In this document: positions 49,839 to 62,586 of the stretch, piece after piece | Position numbering within the stretch: the first letter of the stretch is position 1 | How the letters are laid out: the number at the start of each line of letters is the position of its first letter | Assembly: GCF_001949145.1 (NCBI RefSeq) | Contig: NW_019091668.1 | Coordinates: 133,601-197,600, forward strand | DNA: 64,000 nt | Direction of reading: 5' to 3' | From: Acanthaster planci | Taxonomy: Eukaryota > Echinodermata > Asteroidea > Valvatida > Acanthasteridae | Notes under the pieces: model-generated | Told to the model about the DNA's origin: nothing | Seen by the model: only the letters and a program-made list of their open reading frames with translations | The model's database searches: none | Position numbers and translations under genes: made by a program

Positions 49839-52800
49839 GCTCTAATTTGCTTTTGACGCAGCAAACACAGACCGAACAGTGTCCTTCATAAATGAGCCAA
49901 ACTGAGGAACTGACTTAGAGCAATTGTGTGCAAGTATGTGTAATTAACCTATTATTAGCACCTAATAACTATTCACTCAGAGAGGCCATACATTTGATTT
50001 GCAGATAAATAGTAACATAAGCAATCACTTGACGGTCCCTATTTTCGACTTTCGTGAAAAAATACCGGTATTTCCAAAAGAAAGAAATGAAAAGCCTTTT
50101 TAGCAATTGTAAACATGTGAATCATTGATTTTACTTCAGATTTTGTAAAAATCACATCACTAAGCATCATCGTTTATATAGATATCTGTTGACACAAGTT
50201 TTTTCTTTTTTTTATTGTTATGAATAGGAACATTTACTAAGTTACTCGTTTGGATTACTGATAATTTTTCCACAGTATTTTTTTATTCAGATTTTAGGTA
50301 TATGTAATCTGTTTGCTTTTTTCAGGACAAAATGGGTAAAATACTAGGTAATGGACATGATGTACTTGAACTTCAACACAGAGATACTATTTCTAGAACT
50401 GTATCTGAGTCAACTTTCCTGGAGATGCCCAGCAAGATGTTTTACTCGGCAATGTTGCTGGGCAAAATACGTTCATTTATACATGTACATGTATCTCATG
50501 AACAATTTGGTGACAACATACCTTTACTGATTATTTAGCAAAATTGGCTACTGTTAGCATCACCATGAAACTGTCACAATACTTGGGGTCATGCGAATTC
50601 TTATTCAGAAGTTTTTATTGTTTTATTCAATTGTGATTGTTTTTAAATGTCTTCAGAAACCTTTCAAAAAAATTTTCTCATGGTTTTAAGAAATTGTCCT
50701 TTCAGAGAGCTACGTGTATGAAGGCAACTTGGCTGCATGGAGCAAGCACGATGTGATTCCTGACCATGACAACCTTTTCTCCTTCGCTGTTCCTGGGACA
50801 TCTCATTCACCCTTTGACCTACAGGTCACAAGGTCAGCTGGATGAGGAAAGTTCTAGGTAAACCTGACAATTCAAATATGGGCATGATTTTACTTTACTA
50901 ACGTTGGGTTAGTTAAAACTTGTAATCTCAAAATTTTGCATTGGAAAGGAACTTACAGGTTTTGTTTTTGGAAACCAATTCACAACCATCATTCAGTGTA
51001 ATGTTACGATTTAAACTTTCGGTATCCACATCAACTGTATTACTGTTTAATTTGCGTACATTAAATTTTTGTTGAGTGGTAGTCCTGGTTGGTTTAGTTT
51101 TAAAACTTGTTTCCCTAAAGTGTCAATTAAGTGTACACACTCTGAACATCCTTTTTTCTAATTACCATCTCGTAACTGATTTGAAGAAGTGTTGTAAAAC
51201 GTTGGTTGTCTTGCTACTACTGGGTTTCTTCTGTCTTGAAATGAGCAACCCTTGTATTATCCATATGACTTTGTTTTCACAGGAGATGCCTATAGAGTGG
51301 ACCAGATACTTCAGTCTTGACCACCTTCGACATATTGGTTACCTAATACATGTAATTACATAATGTAGGACTTGTGAATTAAAATTTAAAATCCATGTCT
51401 CCAAGCACCAGATTTCTTAATGCTTTAACTTTCTTTATTTTTCCAAGTGTGACATCACTTCCAGCATTGTAACATCATTTCAGGAAGGAGGTTAACCTCC
51501 CAACTTTAATCTTTATTGTCCTTGGAATCAGAAATCCATGCATGATCAAAGATTTTACAAAGTTATGAGAATATTAAGCTGATTATTCCATTTTGACATC
51601 AAACCATCTGAATTTTTAAAAGTAGAAGCATGAGCTTTATCCTAAACATTAAAAAATTGCATTGCATTCTAAATTTACCTCTGGCTGATGGTCCTCAGGT
51701 TTTAGCCAAGTCATCTGATTTTGACATGCCATGTGATAATAAGCCATGTCCCCAATACAGTGTGCAAGAAAACATTCATATTTTTGTTCAGGCTTGCATG
51801 TGGAATGTAATGATTCAATAAAATCTATTTTCTTTACAAGACTAAAAAAAATATGCAAAACTGTATTTTGGAGTATGTCTGCCAACCTTTTGTTATTATC
51901 TGAAAGACTCCTGGGTTGGGTCATACATGTATTTGAGGGTGCATTGAAAACTACTAAACCATGATGAACTTGACACATCAACAGGTGTACTCAAAAATAA
52001 CTTTGGGTGGAATTATGACATGTACAGAGTACATGCACTTGTTCAAATTATAACCATACTTGTAGCATTGTTAAGGTATGAAGCAATAAAATGTGTTCTG
52101 GTGGAAAAGTCTACATTCAATCCAAAGTATTTCAACTACTAATAAGGAAGGCAAAGGAAATATATTATACAAGCTCTTCCAGAGGGGTGTATTTGCAATA
52201 AAATTTCAAGTTTCACTCATAACTGTTTGGTACTTTGTGTTTGTTAGTTCTTGTATTTTCATTTTTATGAAGAATTGTAAATTAAATCAGCTACGACCAC
52301 TCCTCCACTCGATATGCACTCTGTACTTAACATGCAATGTCCACAAAATTCAACAATTTCTGATTATTGACATTTTATTACGACCAAGAAATATGCATAA
52401 AGCAAGTTTTTATTGTACTTGTAGATGGTTTAAAAGTGTAGCATAACTTTGAAATACTGTCCAAAAGATGTATGTAATTTGGATTGGTTATACAGAAAAC
52501 AGAAAATTTACACTTTGAACAAAGCTTTCAAGGATTCCAACTACTGTACATTCATGGAGGAAGGACACAGGAATTTGAACTGCCCGGGCTATAACATCTG
52601 GCCAATTACCGCTTTCTGGCATGTTCACAGCCAGAGCGCAGCAAATACTTGATACACACCACCTGTTTCACAACCATAAGCCCCTTCGTACCCAAGATCA
52701 TCGTCACAATTTTTTGCTGGTAATCTGCACTTAAAATGTTGTGTACTGCAGTACAGGAAGTTGAATATTCATGTCATCGTTGGTGCTTGGTTTGATCTGA

Positions 52801-53958
52801 CATCAAATTGAATGCTTGCTCAGTTTTATTAGGCTGTGTACCCGAAGTGTCCATGTGCAGTGCCAGTTATTGCCCTCATCGAATACTTTCTTCTGGACTT
52901 ATTTTTGGAATGAATATCCCAGTTGTTTATGATATTTTGCATTTTTATTTATTATTATTATTACAGAATTTACACCAAAAGGTATTTTATGAGATCTCAT
53001 GATCATGCCTTGGGATAAAACACCGCATTTTGTGTCCTGTGGTGGTCAACATGTTGGCCAGTGTAAGCCATATTCATACAAAGACTTTGAAAACTTATGT
53101 TTTGAAGTGACAAAATAAAATTACAAACGTCGCATGGATAATGGAAAAGTGCATCAAAATCTTTTGTAAAAATATGACACCAAAGGAATGTAAGACACTT
53201 ATTTATTTCCTGGTCACTGTGATAAGTTGTAGTTAATTGCAAAGAAAATACCACAAAAATTGCTCTGATATTAATGGCCCCACTTGTCCCGCTAAGCTGC
53301 AGGCAGTAATCAGGATTTTTGGAAAGTTTACTATTGTTCGTCTGATGGGGCGGCGATGATCATTGAGCACTTTGATGTGCCAGAGTTGTAACTCCTTCAG
53401 TGTCCTTCCTCCATGGTACATTTTACATTCTTCAGGAAGAGAAGACAAAGGGAGAGCTCTTTAACCAGTCCAGTTGTGACATTTTGAGATTTGACAGGGA
53501 TCAGTCCCAAAAGACATGTCGCTACAGTTTTAATTCCAAAAAGGTACAGAGCAACTTGGGCAAATGCAGTTGTTTTTTTATTAGAGACTAACAATAGGAG
53601 GGAGTGAATGTGTGTGCCATTTCTTCTTCCTCATACTGAAATATTGCACAGTAATGTCATGCATTTGCTTATGGAGAACTGATGACCTTTTTACGTCAAT
53701 GTTTCTATAGTGACAATGGATTTCTGTTATGGAACTAGGACAACAGGTGTAAAATGCTGGAGGGCACTCGGATGTGCCATATAAGGACGTATAGATCCAA
53801 TTAATCAATACATTGATTGCCTGTCATTGTCAAACTCCAGCTGGGTAGAAACTTATTCACTAACCACACAATGTACACATGTATATACATGTAATTATTT
53901 TTATCAAGGCATATCGATGAGTTGCTAACCATTTGAATGAATTTCCCAAGATTTATTA
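49839..53958. other. Region downstream of the HEXIM-like gene, probable long 3' UTR
   Basis: AT-rich with several AATAAA sites (about 51818, 52087, 52198, 53114) and no recognisable gene. One short candidate exon is listed at 50706-50845. Confidence 0.4.
50706..50845 (+). other. Possible additional 3' coding exon
   Basis: After a reasonable acceptor (GTCCTTTCAG), one frame stays open for 46 codons (SYVYEGNLAAWSKHDVIPD, then ending VTRSAG) to TGA at 50843-50845. If a GTGAAC donor at 49819 in the HEXIM-like gene were used, the frames would join in phase 1. No family match is known to me, so this may be chance. Confidence 0.2.
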
Positions 53959-53960
53959 TA

Positions 53961-54204
53961 CAGTCAACCCTTGTTATTACAAGCATTGTTAAGACAACAT
54001 CCTTCGTATAACAGCAAAATGTTTAGGTCTCAATCCTTTATTCAGCACTATTTTCATTCCTGTTTCAAGAAGGTACTTTTTCAGGGCCCTCAGTAATAGC
54101 AGTAAGACTTACTAATGAGGCTACCCCGATTAAATAAAACAGTAAATAAATAAACTAAATACTTTGCAAAGGCTAAAGAATCTGTTATCAATGGGGTTCA
54201 ACTG
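53961..54204. mobile_element. Tc1/mariner-like MITE, 244 bases
   Basis: Starts CAGTCAACCCTTGTTATTAC and ends GTTATCAATGGGGTTCAACTG, an imperfect inverted repeat. TA stands at 53959-53960 and 54205-54206. Non-coding. Confidence 0.75.
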
Positions 54205-54631
54205 TAATCATTTACAAAGTTTTAAATATTAAATGTAGCTGGCTAAACTTCAGCACATTTTAAAACATACAGAAAAAAATGTGCAGTGAACAAGTACATA
54301 TATACAAGTACAACATGAAACTTACTGAAGCTTTACATGTATATCTTTTGGGGCATATGTACGAACACCGCATGTTCATTAGTAAATATATGCATTAATT
54401 AATGTAATTATTCATACAATGTTCATGTACAGTTTGACATGAATTCATGTAAAGTTTTACAAGCTCACCCATGAGGCATTTAATATGAAATCTACTTTTA
54501 GCAAAATTGAATACCTTACCAAGAGAAATGGACCCATGGCAAAGGTGATCTTCTATTCCTACAATGCTTCAATGGTACCACCATTCCTTTCCTTATGTCC
54601 CTCTGGGTATCTGTTCTGGGGTGGGGGAGAG

Positions 54632-57600
54632 TTACCTTAGGAATGTGGCTCCCAAGGTGGTGCTAGCATCCCAATCTTCACCACACCTCTGTAGGGACTC
54701 GTTCATGATGCCGACACATTCTTGAAAACTGTCTAATGCAGCTTGACTGACGGACACTGCAAAGGATTGAGTGAATAACTAAGATTGTTACAAGGTGAAT
54801 ACAGCTAAGGCAAGGAAGAGGATTGTCATTTCATATTTCACACCACTTGAGGGACCTGAGTCCAGTCCTGCTTAAATTCCAACTGACACCAATAACACTT
54901 ACTAAGGTTTTCAATTCTTTTTGTCTCTGTGTCACCTTTGCTGTGTTGGCCAGTGTCACAGACACCAATGTAGGATGTCTGTATGCTTCTCAAACTATCC
55001 AAAAGCTGAAAGGGAAAACAATAAACCTATAAATATTCAGAGTCTCATATTAACAAACAAAATAGTCACCCTTGCTCAATTCACTGCCTTCATTGTCTTA
55101 TTCCAACAGCAACATTGACAAGTGAAGACCAAGCAAAGTAATGTAGAAAGTTTGAACTCTAACCAATTATTGCACTTACAGTAGTAAATTGTTGTAGCAG
55201 GGAATATACCCTCTTGACTGCTGGTCCTAGATCAGTTAGTCGGGGTGGGGTCTTGTTACACCATTGCCTCATCTCACTCTCAAAACAATAGGAGAAGCTG
55301 GTTACCAGCTGAGCTAGCTCTGACAGTACCAGCTTCAGGGTCTGAGTCACTTTAGTAACAGCCTTCTGGTCACTCTGGGGAAAATCGTGCTGCAGCAGGA
55401 CAGAATGACCAAGGAAATTGTTTTTCATCTTGAATGACTGTTCAAGGTCGGGTTGGTGCAGTAGAGCTTTAGTCAACAAGTGGATTGAATTTTCAGTTTA
55501 TGACTGGTTGGTTTTCCTGGAATTTCATTCCACAGCTTTTCCTCCCAAAGTCCCAAGGCAAAATCTGAACAGAATATTTCTTAGTCCTTTTATAATTTTT
55601 AAGGGTGCCCAAAGTTTCTTGGCTTCTGAACAGCTAAAAGAAATAAGAATAGACTGATTGCACCCAGTGAGTCACATGACCTACAGTGGGTATTAAATAT
55701 CAACAATTACGATGTCCACCAAAAGCAAAGTGTTTCGTAAGTATCATTTTCCAAAAATAATGCGGACGGTAGGTACCGTACTCAGACTACAGATGTACTG
55801 GGTACTAAACCGTAACCTGGCTGTATAGTTTGTAAACATCACCCAAAACACACGTTGTTATGGGGTCGATACCCACTATAGGTCACATGATTTAGCAGGC
55901 GCAATCGGTCTATTCTAGAGGTATACACGTAGAAATAGTTTATAGCATTTGCTACCAAACTTTTCAACACATCATTACACATCTCTTAGCTGTTCAATAC
56001 AATTTCAAAAAGAGAGCATACATCTTTTACTGATATTGATAATTTCATTATTTATAAGATCTACTATAAATATTGCCAGGTGGTTAATAGTGGAAAATAA
56101 ACTGAGCAACTATTTTTGACTGGCACCTGTTTTTTAATAGCTCCAAGTTGGGCCTCGGAAGCCTGCACATCCTTGGTCAGTTTACTGATCTCCTCATCTA
56201 ATTTGCTTCTGTCTGGTGGCTTTGGCCTATAAAAGTGTCAGTTCTCTCAGACATTTTATTTCAGAAATTTTTCTGGATCTACCAAAGTCACTGTATAGTT
56301 GAACCATATGGCACAATCATAGAATGTAACATAATGGGGCATCAAGTACTTGACAAAGTAATAACACCAGGGTTTTTAACCATAAGACATTAAAAATCAA
56401 GTAAAACCTTGGTGTGGAAATTTGGCAGAGTAAGGAAGGTGGGGATTAACGGCGTAATGATTGATTTCCTGACATTAGTTATTACAATAAAATTACACAG
56501 TCCAATTAACTCTGATTTTTTTAATTACATAAGAGTAATACATGTATATGTCCACACAGTATATCATATGTGGTTTTCATCGGAGTAGCTCTGAACAAAA
56601 ATGCAGGCATTTGTTGAAATTTCAGTAATGGGTATGTTTTAGGTTTGGATGACACTTTGGTCTCTCCTAGGTTCCTCTAGAGTTTCAGATTTCTCCTGTA
56701 AGTATGCTATGAGGTGTTTCAGCATTGTTGCTTTGGAGGTAGTTCTACCTTTATTCACATGTACCCTCTGTTTCTTTCATTCAGCCTTTCCTCTCCTTCA
56801 CTCACCTGTGCCCTTCTAAGCCCTGTTCCTTGAGAGAGTTTTCTATCATTCGCAGCAGATCTGGGGGAAGTAGATAAAGCTTGGTAGAGAAGAAATCCTT
56901 GAGATCACGCTGAGCAGCCAAGGTGCTGATGTATTGACAGTCGTGATCCATCTGCTCTTCCACAGTCATACTCTCACTGAGTTCAGGATAGAATCAGGAG
57001 GAAAGTTGAATGTGGCTCCAGTGGATATGATTTGCCTGTTTCTCAGGAAAGGAACATCATTTTTAGGCCTTAAAGCCTAGCATGTACATGTACAGAACTG
57101 ATGAGGTAAACATTAATAAAAAGACTCAGTACTCCAGAATGTCTTGTGTGACTGTGTTGTGTGATGGGGTATTCTCTGTCACTCTTTATATTTGCAGCTA
57201 CTCTGCAGTTGCTTGCATTACAGTCTTTCCAATTTCCGATCCACAATTATCTTCCAAACTCTTGAGACACTGATAGTACCTGATAATGCCTGGACTTGCA
57301 AGGCTTCTCTTCTGTGGGTTGTCAGCTGTGTCCACTATGCACAAGATATCTAGTAACTGATCCCAGAATGCAATCAGTTTGCTGGATGAAGAAGTTCCCT
57401 GCACACCAATACCAATATAATTAACACTTTTAACTCACTGAAATAAAAATGATGTTTTAACTGTACAATTGTAAATACCAGAGAAAGTCTACACTGTCAA
57501 GTCTATCAACTTCAGGAAGCGCAGGTAGAGCTAGACTTATACTAGATTAAACAGGTTATCAAAAGAATCTTAGTTTTAAAAGGGAAACAGAAAAAAAGGA

Positions 57601-60600
57601 AAAAATTACAGCTACATGAAGGCAATGTGTTCATCAATATTTTCAATAAAAATCCCAAAAAGATAATGCAGTCATGCAGAGGGCTAGTTTCAAGGAAAGA
57701 ACAGGTGAATATTTTGACACTTGATATTACTGAGGCTCTTGTCTCTTAATGCTTACTGCAATAGTTATGGATAATTTGGCTGAATTGGTTTGATCTCAAT
57801 CAACTGGACTGTACTGACATTGTGTTCTCACCCTCATTAGATCGATTTCATCTGCCTTGCAGAGCCCCATCATGGTTGATATCTGCAGAAGACCTGAGAG
57901 TAAAAGGTCAAGGAAAATGACACTCAATTGTCCAAACAAATTATGAAGTTCTGAACAAAAAACTCATCTTTATTCAAGCTTGATACATGCTGATTTTTAG
58001 TACAATGGTGAGTAGACATTGCCACAGCCTAAGCAATTTCAGTAAAATCTAGGTAATTATGGGTTTGGAGAGACTTTTGTATACTAATGAGTTTTGTTTA
58101 ACCAAAACCTTTAGGAGTTTGGCGAGACTGAAGTAGGTAGAGCCCATCCTTTAATATTTATACTTAAGTTGATGGTTCTTTACAACTACAACATTAAGAA
58201 TGTGCCATGGTATTAGTTTTTTGCATGATAGAGGATTTGAAAGACGAAGGAAAGTCCCCAATTAAAACTGTAGAATGAATGAAGAGTTACTTTTTAGATA
58301 AACAGCAGATGAGGAAACTTCTTTAGTAATTTATATCTGGTTAAGGATAAGGGGTCACAAGATATTCAGTTGTGGAAATGCCTTGTAGGAGTGTTGAAAT
58401 TGATTGAAATTCAATGAACTCACACTGCAACCTGGAATCCACCTGCGTTTCACTCAGCACATACTGATTGTCCAACATTTCTGCGAGCTTGCTGTCAAAC
58501 CTACAAAGAAAGTAGAGCTTTAATCATAACCATTTTATGTATAACAGAGACAAGTCTAAATTTAAACTGTGAACTCCTCTCATGCCAAGCCCCACTTCCC
58601 ATGGGGCCAGTCTTACCGTGAAAACAGCCACTGTAACAACCTGATCCTTGCTTCACCAGGATGAAAGAGCAACTCTGAAATCCAAGACTCATCTACACCA
58701 TCTACATAGGGACAGTCAAGATCCTAGAAAGAGATCAATTAAAATACATGTAGTTACAAACATTACAGAGGCAGCTAGACCTATCATGTGTGTCCACTGT
58801 CCATTGTCCCAACCTTGGTCCACTGCCTTGCTCGACCATATCCACATTTAAAAGAGGCGATCTGTAGAATCCCACATGTGGTTACTGGGACTACATCAGG
58901 TATAATCAGTTTCTATATTATCACAGTAACTCTATTATCGCAGTATCAGAAATTTTGAATTTTGCGTTGCCAGTGAGTTCTCAATCGGCAATATTCACCC
59001 TGGTAATCAATAAATTATGGCCTGAGGATAAGTTTTATTAAAATAAAGTGAAAAATTCTGCCTGTTTCTGCAAGTTTTTGATAAATTTTAACGAAAGATG
59101 TAATTTTTCCGCAATTTGAAAATTTTCCTTTACCATGTCAGTCATTACCTACCGTCTATCTCTTTAACAGTCATTTTTAATGCCATCCTACCCTTGGATA
59201 TCCGTTGCTGGGTTCCCATACATGTATGTTACTTCCAAAATGGTAAAGGCGTCCAAAGACACATTTTAATCACAAAACTGTCCATTTTTTGGAGTCAAAA
59301 TAAGGATTCCTGCACTAAAAAACTTATTGCATGAATAAAGCACGCCCCTCCATTGGACTCGTATCACTCCAGGGCAATTTAGCAAATAATTACGTCGGCA
59401 TTAATGTCTCAATTTTTTGTTTTTCTTATACAACTTAAAGGATTTTGCAAGGAATAGGTACATGTAGCATTTCCAACAATAATTTTGAATCCTTCCGTGG
59501 ACACCAATTTAAATAAAAAGATGAATGTTAAAGTTGTTGCTGTATTTAAAATGGTGGTAAACACGTTCTAGTGAAACAATCAAGTTATTCCTTGTGGGAT
59601 TAATACATATACAGTAAGTGTAAGGTGACTGCAATCATTCCCATCTTTTTCTCTTGGTGTTTGGCATCTTATACGAGGAGACTCAAATAAATGTAGTCAA
59701 TTACAGGTAAGATGGAACATTCACAAAATGAGGTTATTTTGTTTCCTAAACTGATCATTCCATTTATCTTTGTTTTTCATAAACAAAGTGCTTTAAGGGC
59801 CATCATAGAAACCATTTCTTGTTACCACGATAATAGAGACTCCACCTCTGGTTGCATAGGCCTACGGAGCGTACACAGATTTGCTGAGCTATCGTAGAGG
59901 AAAACAAATTGAACCACAAACAGAATCTTATGAATGTAGTTAAAAAGTAAGAGTTAAACATCAGCAAATATAGAATAATTCAGGAAGGTGAGCGAACAAT
60001 CTCTGTTAAAATTTGATTGGGAAATGTGATAACTAAGCCTATCGCAATAATATTAATAGTACTTAATAGAGTAACCCATCCTACATGTACAGGATGTAAC
60101 AAAGGACAGATTACCCCCAGGTCTGTGTGGTTTGACATCCTCCGTGTTCCCATGGGTGTAGTGGGCATCAAACCCGACACAGTTCTGGGGGTAGGCCTAG
60201 TCATGGTAGTAACACAGACCTATCTGCTGTAGCAAACAGTCAAGTTGTCCAAACCCCTAATAATGAATGCTGAATCAGAGCATGCAGAGCAAGGGAACAG
60301 AACCATGACAGCAGTCATGGCAGTTGCAATTCATGAAAGACAGTAACGTTACTCCTACTCCCAGTACTAGCAGTAGTAAGGTACCCCCAGAACTGTGGGG
60401 TCTGGCGTCCGCTCAGCTTCCACGTGGGACCGGAAGCGGAGCGGACGTCGGACCTCACAGTTTTGGGGGTAATGACCATGATGACGGTCCTCAATTTTAA
60501 TCATGTCGAACTTAATTAAGGACTGCAGGCCTACTGAGTTACTTGCACGCAGCAAAATTAAGTTAAGTTTGTTACAGCAGTAACCCAGGCCTGCATTACA

Positions 60601-60667
60601 TGCACATATGTACCTGTAATCTTTTCTTGAACGAGCTAGCAAGAACATCTTTCGAACTCCCCGCCAT
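54632..60667 (-). CDS. HAUS7: HAUS augmin-like complex subunit 7
   Basis: Augmin recruits gamma-tubulin to spindle microtubules for branching nucleation. Exons: 60667-60614, 58723-58617, 58500-58424, 57893-57832, 57398-57280, 56976-56806, 56226-56127, 55389-55180, and a last exon 54756-54632 (TAA). The first eight give 300 aa in clean phase. The start MAGSSKDVLASSFKKRLQ is followed by DLDCPYVDGVDESWISELL, which parallels the human HAUS7 start of the conserved region (LNCPFLEGLY...ELL). Later segments include a MGLCKADEIDLM motif, FWDQLLDIL, a helical coiled-coil stretch (exon 7) and YSLLQQFTT near the end. The last exon reads VSVSQAALDSFQECVGIMNE to a stop in one frame, giving about 341 aa (human 368), but canonical GT-AG splicing leaves it one base out of frame. 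An in-frame alternative acceptor (55377) exists for exon 8. Confidence 0.82.
55648..55914. mobile_element. MITE in a HAUS7 intron
   Basis: The left AATAGACTGATTGCACCCAG and AGTCACATGACCTACAGTGG are mirrored on the right by CCACTATAGGTCACATGA and GCAATCGGTCTATT. Length about 267 bases. Intronic (55390-56126). Confidence 0.8.
60112..60193. mobile_element. Short palindromic element (TACCCCCAGA family), copy B
   Basis: Begins TACCCCCAGGTCTGTG and ends CACAGTTCTGGGGGTA. Inner parts are also complementary (GTTTGACATCC with GGGCATCAAAC). It lies in the first intron of the HAUS7-like gene. Confidence 0.82.
60382..60471. mobile_element. Short palindromic element (TACCCCCAGA family), copy C
   Basis: Begins TACCCCCAGAACTGTGGGGT and ends ACCTCACAGTTTTGGGGGTA. 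The arms extend inward through GGCGTCCGCTC and GAGCGGACGTC, making a near-complete hairpin. It lies about 140 bases from HAUS7 exon 1. Confidence 0.88.
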
Positions 60668-60670
60668 CTT
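60661..60670 (-). promoter_or_regulatory. TISU/YY1-like start context of HAUS7
   Basis: The minus-strand start reads AAAAAGATGGCGGGG, close to the TISU consensus SAASATGGCGGC, an initiator for mRNAs with very short leaders that also binds YY1. Confidence 0.45.
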
Positions 60671-61579
60671 TTTCGTTCAACGGCCTGCTGCATGCTAGCT
60701 GCAGCGCACTCCAGTTCCGCGCATGAACAAAAGAGGGCGTGCAGCATAGTTTCCAATGCACATGATCTCTATAATCATTATTTTTTATGGAGATCAGTGG
60801 TGCACTCCCTAAAGGTGTACTGTCCGAAGTTCAAGGAAATTCTCCGCCAGGCGGAGGCGCCGAAAAAGTACCTCTAATAAATTCCCTCGAAAATAGGAGT
60901 CTGTGTGGGCCAAGGAATTGTGGGATTGTGTCAGTATAGCCCAGGATAATCTCTGTAGATTCAAGGGCTTCTATCTGGGGGAAAGCAAACAAAAATGTTA
61001 TTGAGAAATTGTCACGGAAGAGCCTCTGAAAGGTGAGGGATGTCATTTGAAAAATGGCTTCTGAGAAGAGACTTTGGAACGTTCACTTTTTGGGGGTGAG
61101 TTTTTTTTGAGCGGATGATTAAAAAATTCATTGGTTAACCAACTAAATTATGAAAATCTGTTACAAAAATTACTTTTACAAAAATTTTATGTAGGCAAAT
61201 GTTTTGCTCATTGTTTTAATCAACAAGTGGGCAGAGGAGGACTGTCCTGAGTGTGCTGGTTTTTGCAAAAAAGGAAATAAAGTGAAACTAAATTAGACCG
61301 TGTCCGAAACGGGCTTCCAGAGCTACAGCTAATTCTATTGTCCTGCACGTCTCCACGCATGTTATGGTGCAAACATACTTAGACGACATGGGTGCGAGGA
61401 CCTAGACCTAGCTCTAGACAAGAGATTCGGAGGCAGCCTCTGTCTTGTCTGCTTTGGCCAGGTGGGCCACATTAGCCCAACTAGATTGTCTCAAATCTTC
61501 TTTGTACCCAAGAACAATTTCTGAATGGAATTTTCTGCCTATGGATGTGAAGATCGCACTTGAGGCTCAGTTGATATCC
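60668..61579. other. HAUS7/NDUFA12 intergenic part, with a repeat shared with 48283
   Basis: GAAATTCTCCGCCAGGCGG at about 60835-60853 matches, inverted, the repeat next to the assembly gap. No gene is seen in the rest. The region should include the start of the divergent HAUS7 promoter. Confidence 0.5.
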
Positions 61580-61834
61580 CAGGGGCGGATCCGGGGTGGG
61601 AGCGCCAAAATATAAACAAATAATTTTTTTTCAAGAAGAAAAAGAGGGAGAAGGAAAAAGAAGGACCCTACTTCCTGATATTGCACTAAAGAGCACCTAA
61701 AATCCAATCCAGTCCTAAAGTCCCTTAAGCGGGCCGCGGACCCCACGCCTCACTAGGGGCTTCGTGCTACGCGCTTCGTGTTGCTTTAGTTCACGCACCC
61801 CCTCCCCCCTTGGAAAGGCTGGATCACGCCCCTG
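61580..61834. mobile_element. MITE with CAGGGGCGGATCC-type ends
   Basis: Left CAGGGGCGGATCCGGGG and right GGCTGGATCACGCCCCTG are imperfect inverted termini of a kind common in animal DNA transposons. No coding frame. Target duplication not clear. Confidence 0.6.
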
Positions 61835-62057
61835 TACCCTCAGTTAAGTTATTAAAGCCCACTTGAAAATTTAATTTTTGCTGCTACCACATGACCCCTA
61901 CCCAAACTGTATCTGGATATCCCAGTAGGGCGTTGTACACAGAATAAAGTAGAAGCAGAAACGTTTGTTCGCTCGACGGGCGCTGGGCGACGAGCGAAAA
62001 GCGTTTGTCGTCATAGCACCCTCTCAAAGTGGTCGGTTGTCGCGTAAAATCCGCTTC

Positions 62058-62385
62058 GAACAAGAACAAAAGAGGGTGTTTTGAAATTAAATACGGGCGT
62101 TTCACAATAGTGCGCCTCCAAGAGTTTGCAACACATTAACCAATTACAGTGCGCGAAATCTGTCGACCCAATGCGCGTTTGGAAAGGGTCAACAGATTTC
62201 GCGCCTTGTGATTGGTCAATGTGTTGCAAACTCTTGGAGGCGCACTATTGTGAATCGGTCGTATTGACAGTCTTTTGGCATGGTACGCATTCACTGAATA
62301 GGCGCACAAGCTTATGCGCGTTTGATGCAGAGCCACAGTGTACATGTATGGTCTTTGCGTGGAAGCCGAACGCGTGCAAGAACCC
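62058..62385. repeat. Dispersed repeat (second copy), interrupted by a palindrome
   Basis: Same ordered landmarks as 40026-40165: AGAGGGTGTTTTGAAATTAA, then (after the insertion) TTGACAGTCTTTTGG, TACGCATTCACTG and GCCGAACGCGTGCAAG. Confidence 0.7.
62091..62263. mobile_element. Foldback MITE, about 75-base arms
   Basis: TTCACAATAGTGCGCCTCCA and AGAGTTTGCAACACATTAAC on the left are matched by GTCAATGTGTTGCAAACTCT and TGGAGGCGCACTATTGTGAA on the right. The loop is about 16 bases. Both outer ends carry ATACG/CGTAT. It produces look-alike open frames on both strands. It sits about 315 bases before the NDUFA12 start. Confidence 0.92.
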
Positions 62386-62574
62386 AGACAAGAATATAAT
62401 ATCAAATCAGTGCTCTGATTGCCGATTGGAAGTACCATCTGTTTTTCTTTCGCCGGTGAGGGCGCACAGCCCATGGCGGACAACGTTTTGAAATCAAGAC
62501 TACGATTGATGCACTGTGAGACGTCTGCGCACTAGACTACGTACGGAACGGGTATCGGCAGTCGACCCTCGACT

Positions 62575-62586
62575 CAAGATGGCGTT
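62575..62586 (+). promoter_or_regulatory. TISU/YY1-like start context of NDUFA12
   Basis: CAAGATGGCGTT overlaps the start codon and matches SAASATGGCGGC except at the last two positions. Confidence 0.5.

Noticed and set aside
62126-62491. Overlapping frames of 115-121 codons on opposite strands
   Set aside because: The similar peptides on both strands come from the palindrome at 62091-62263.
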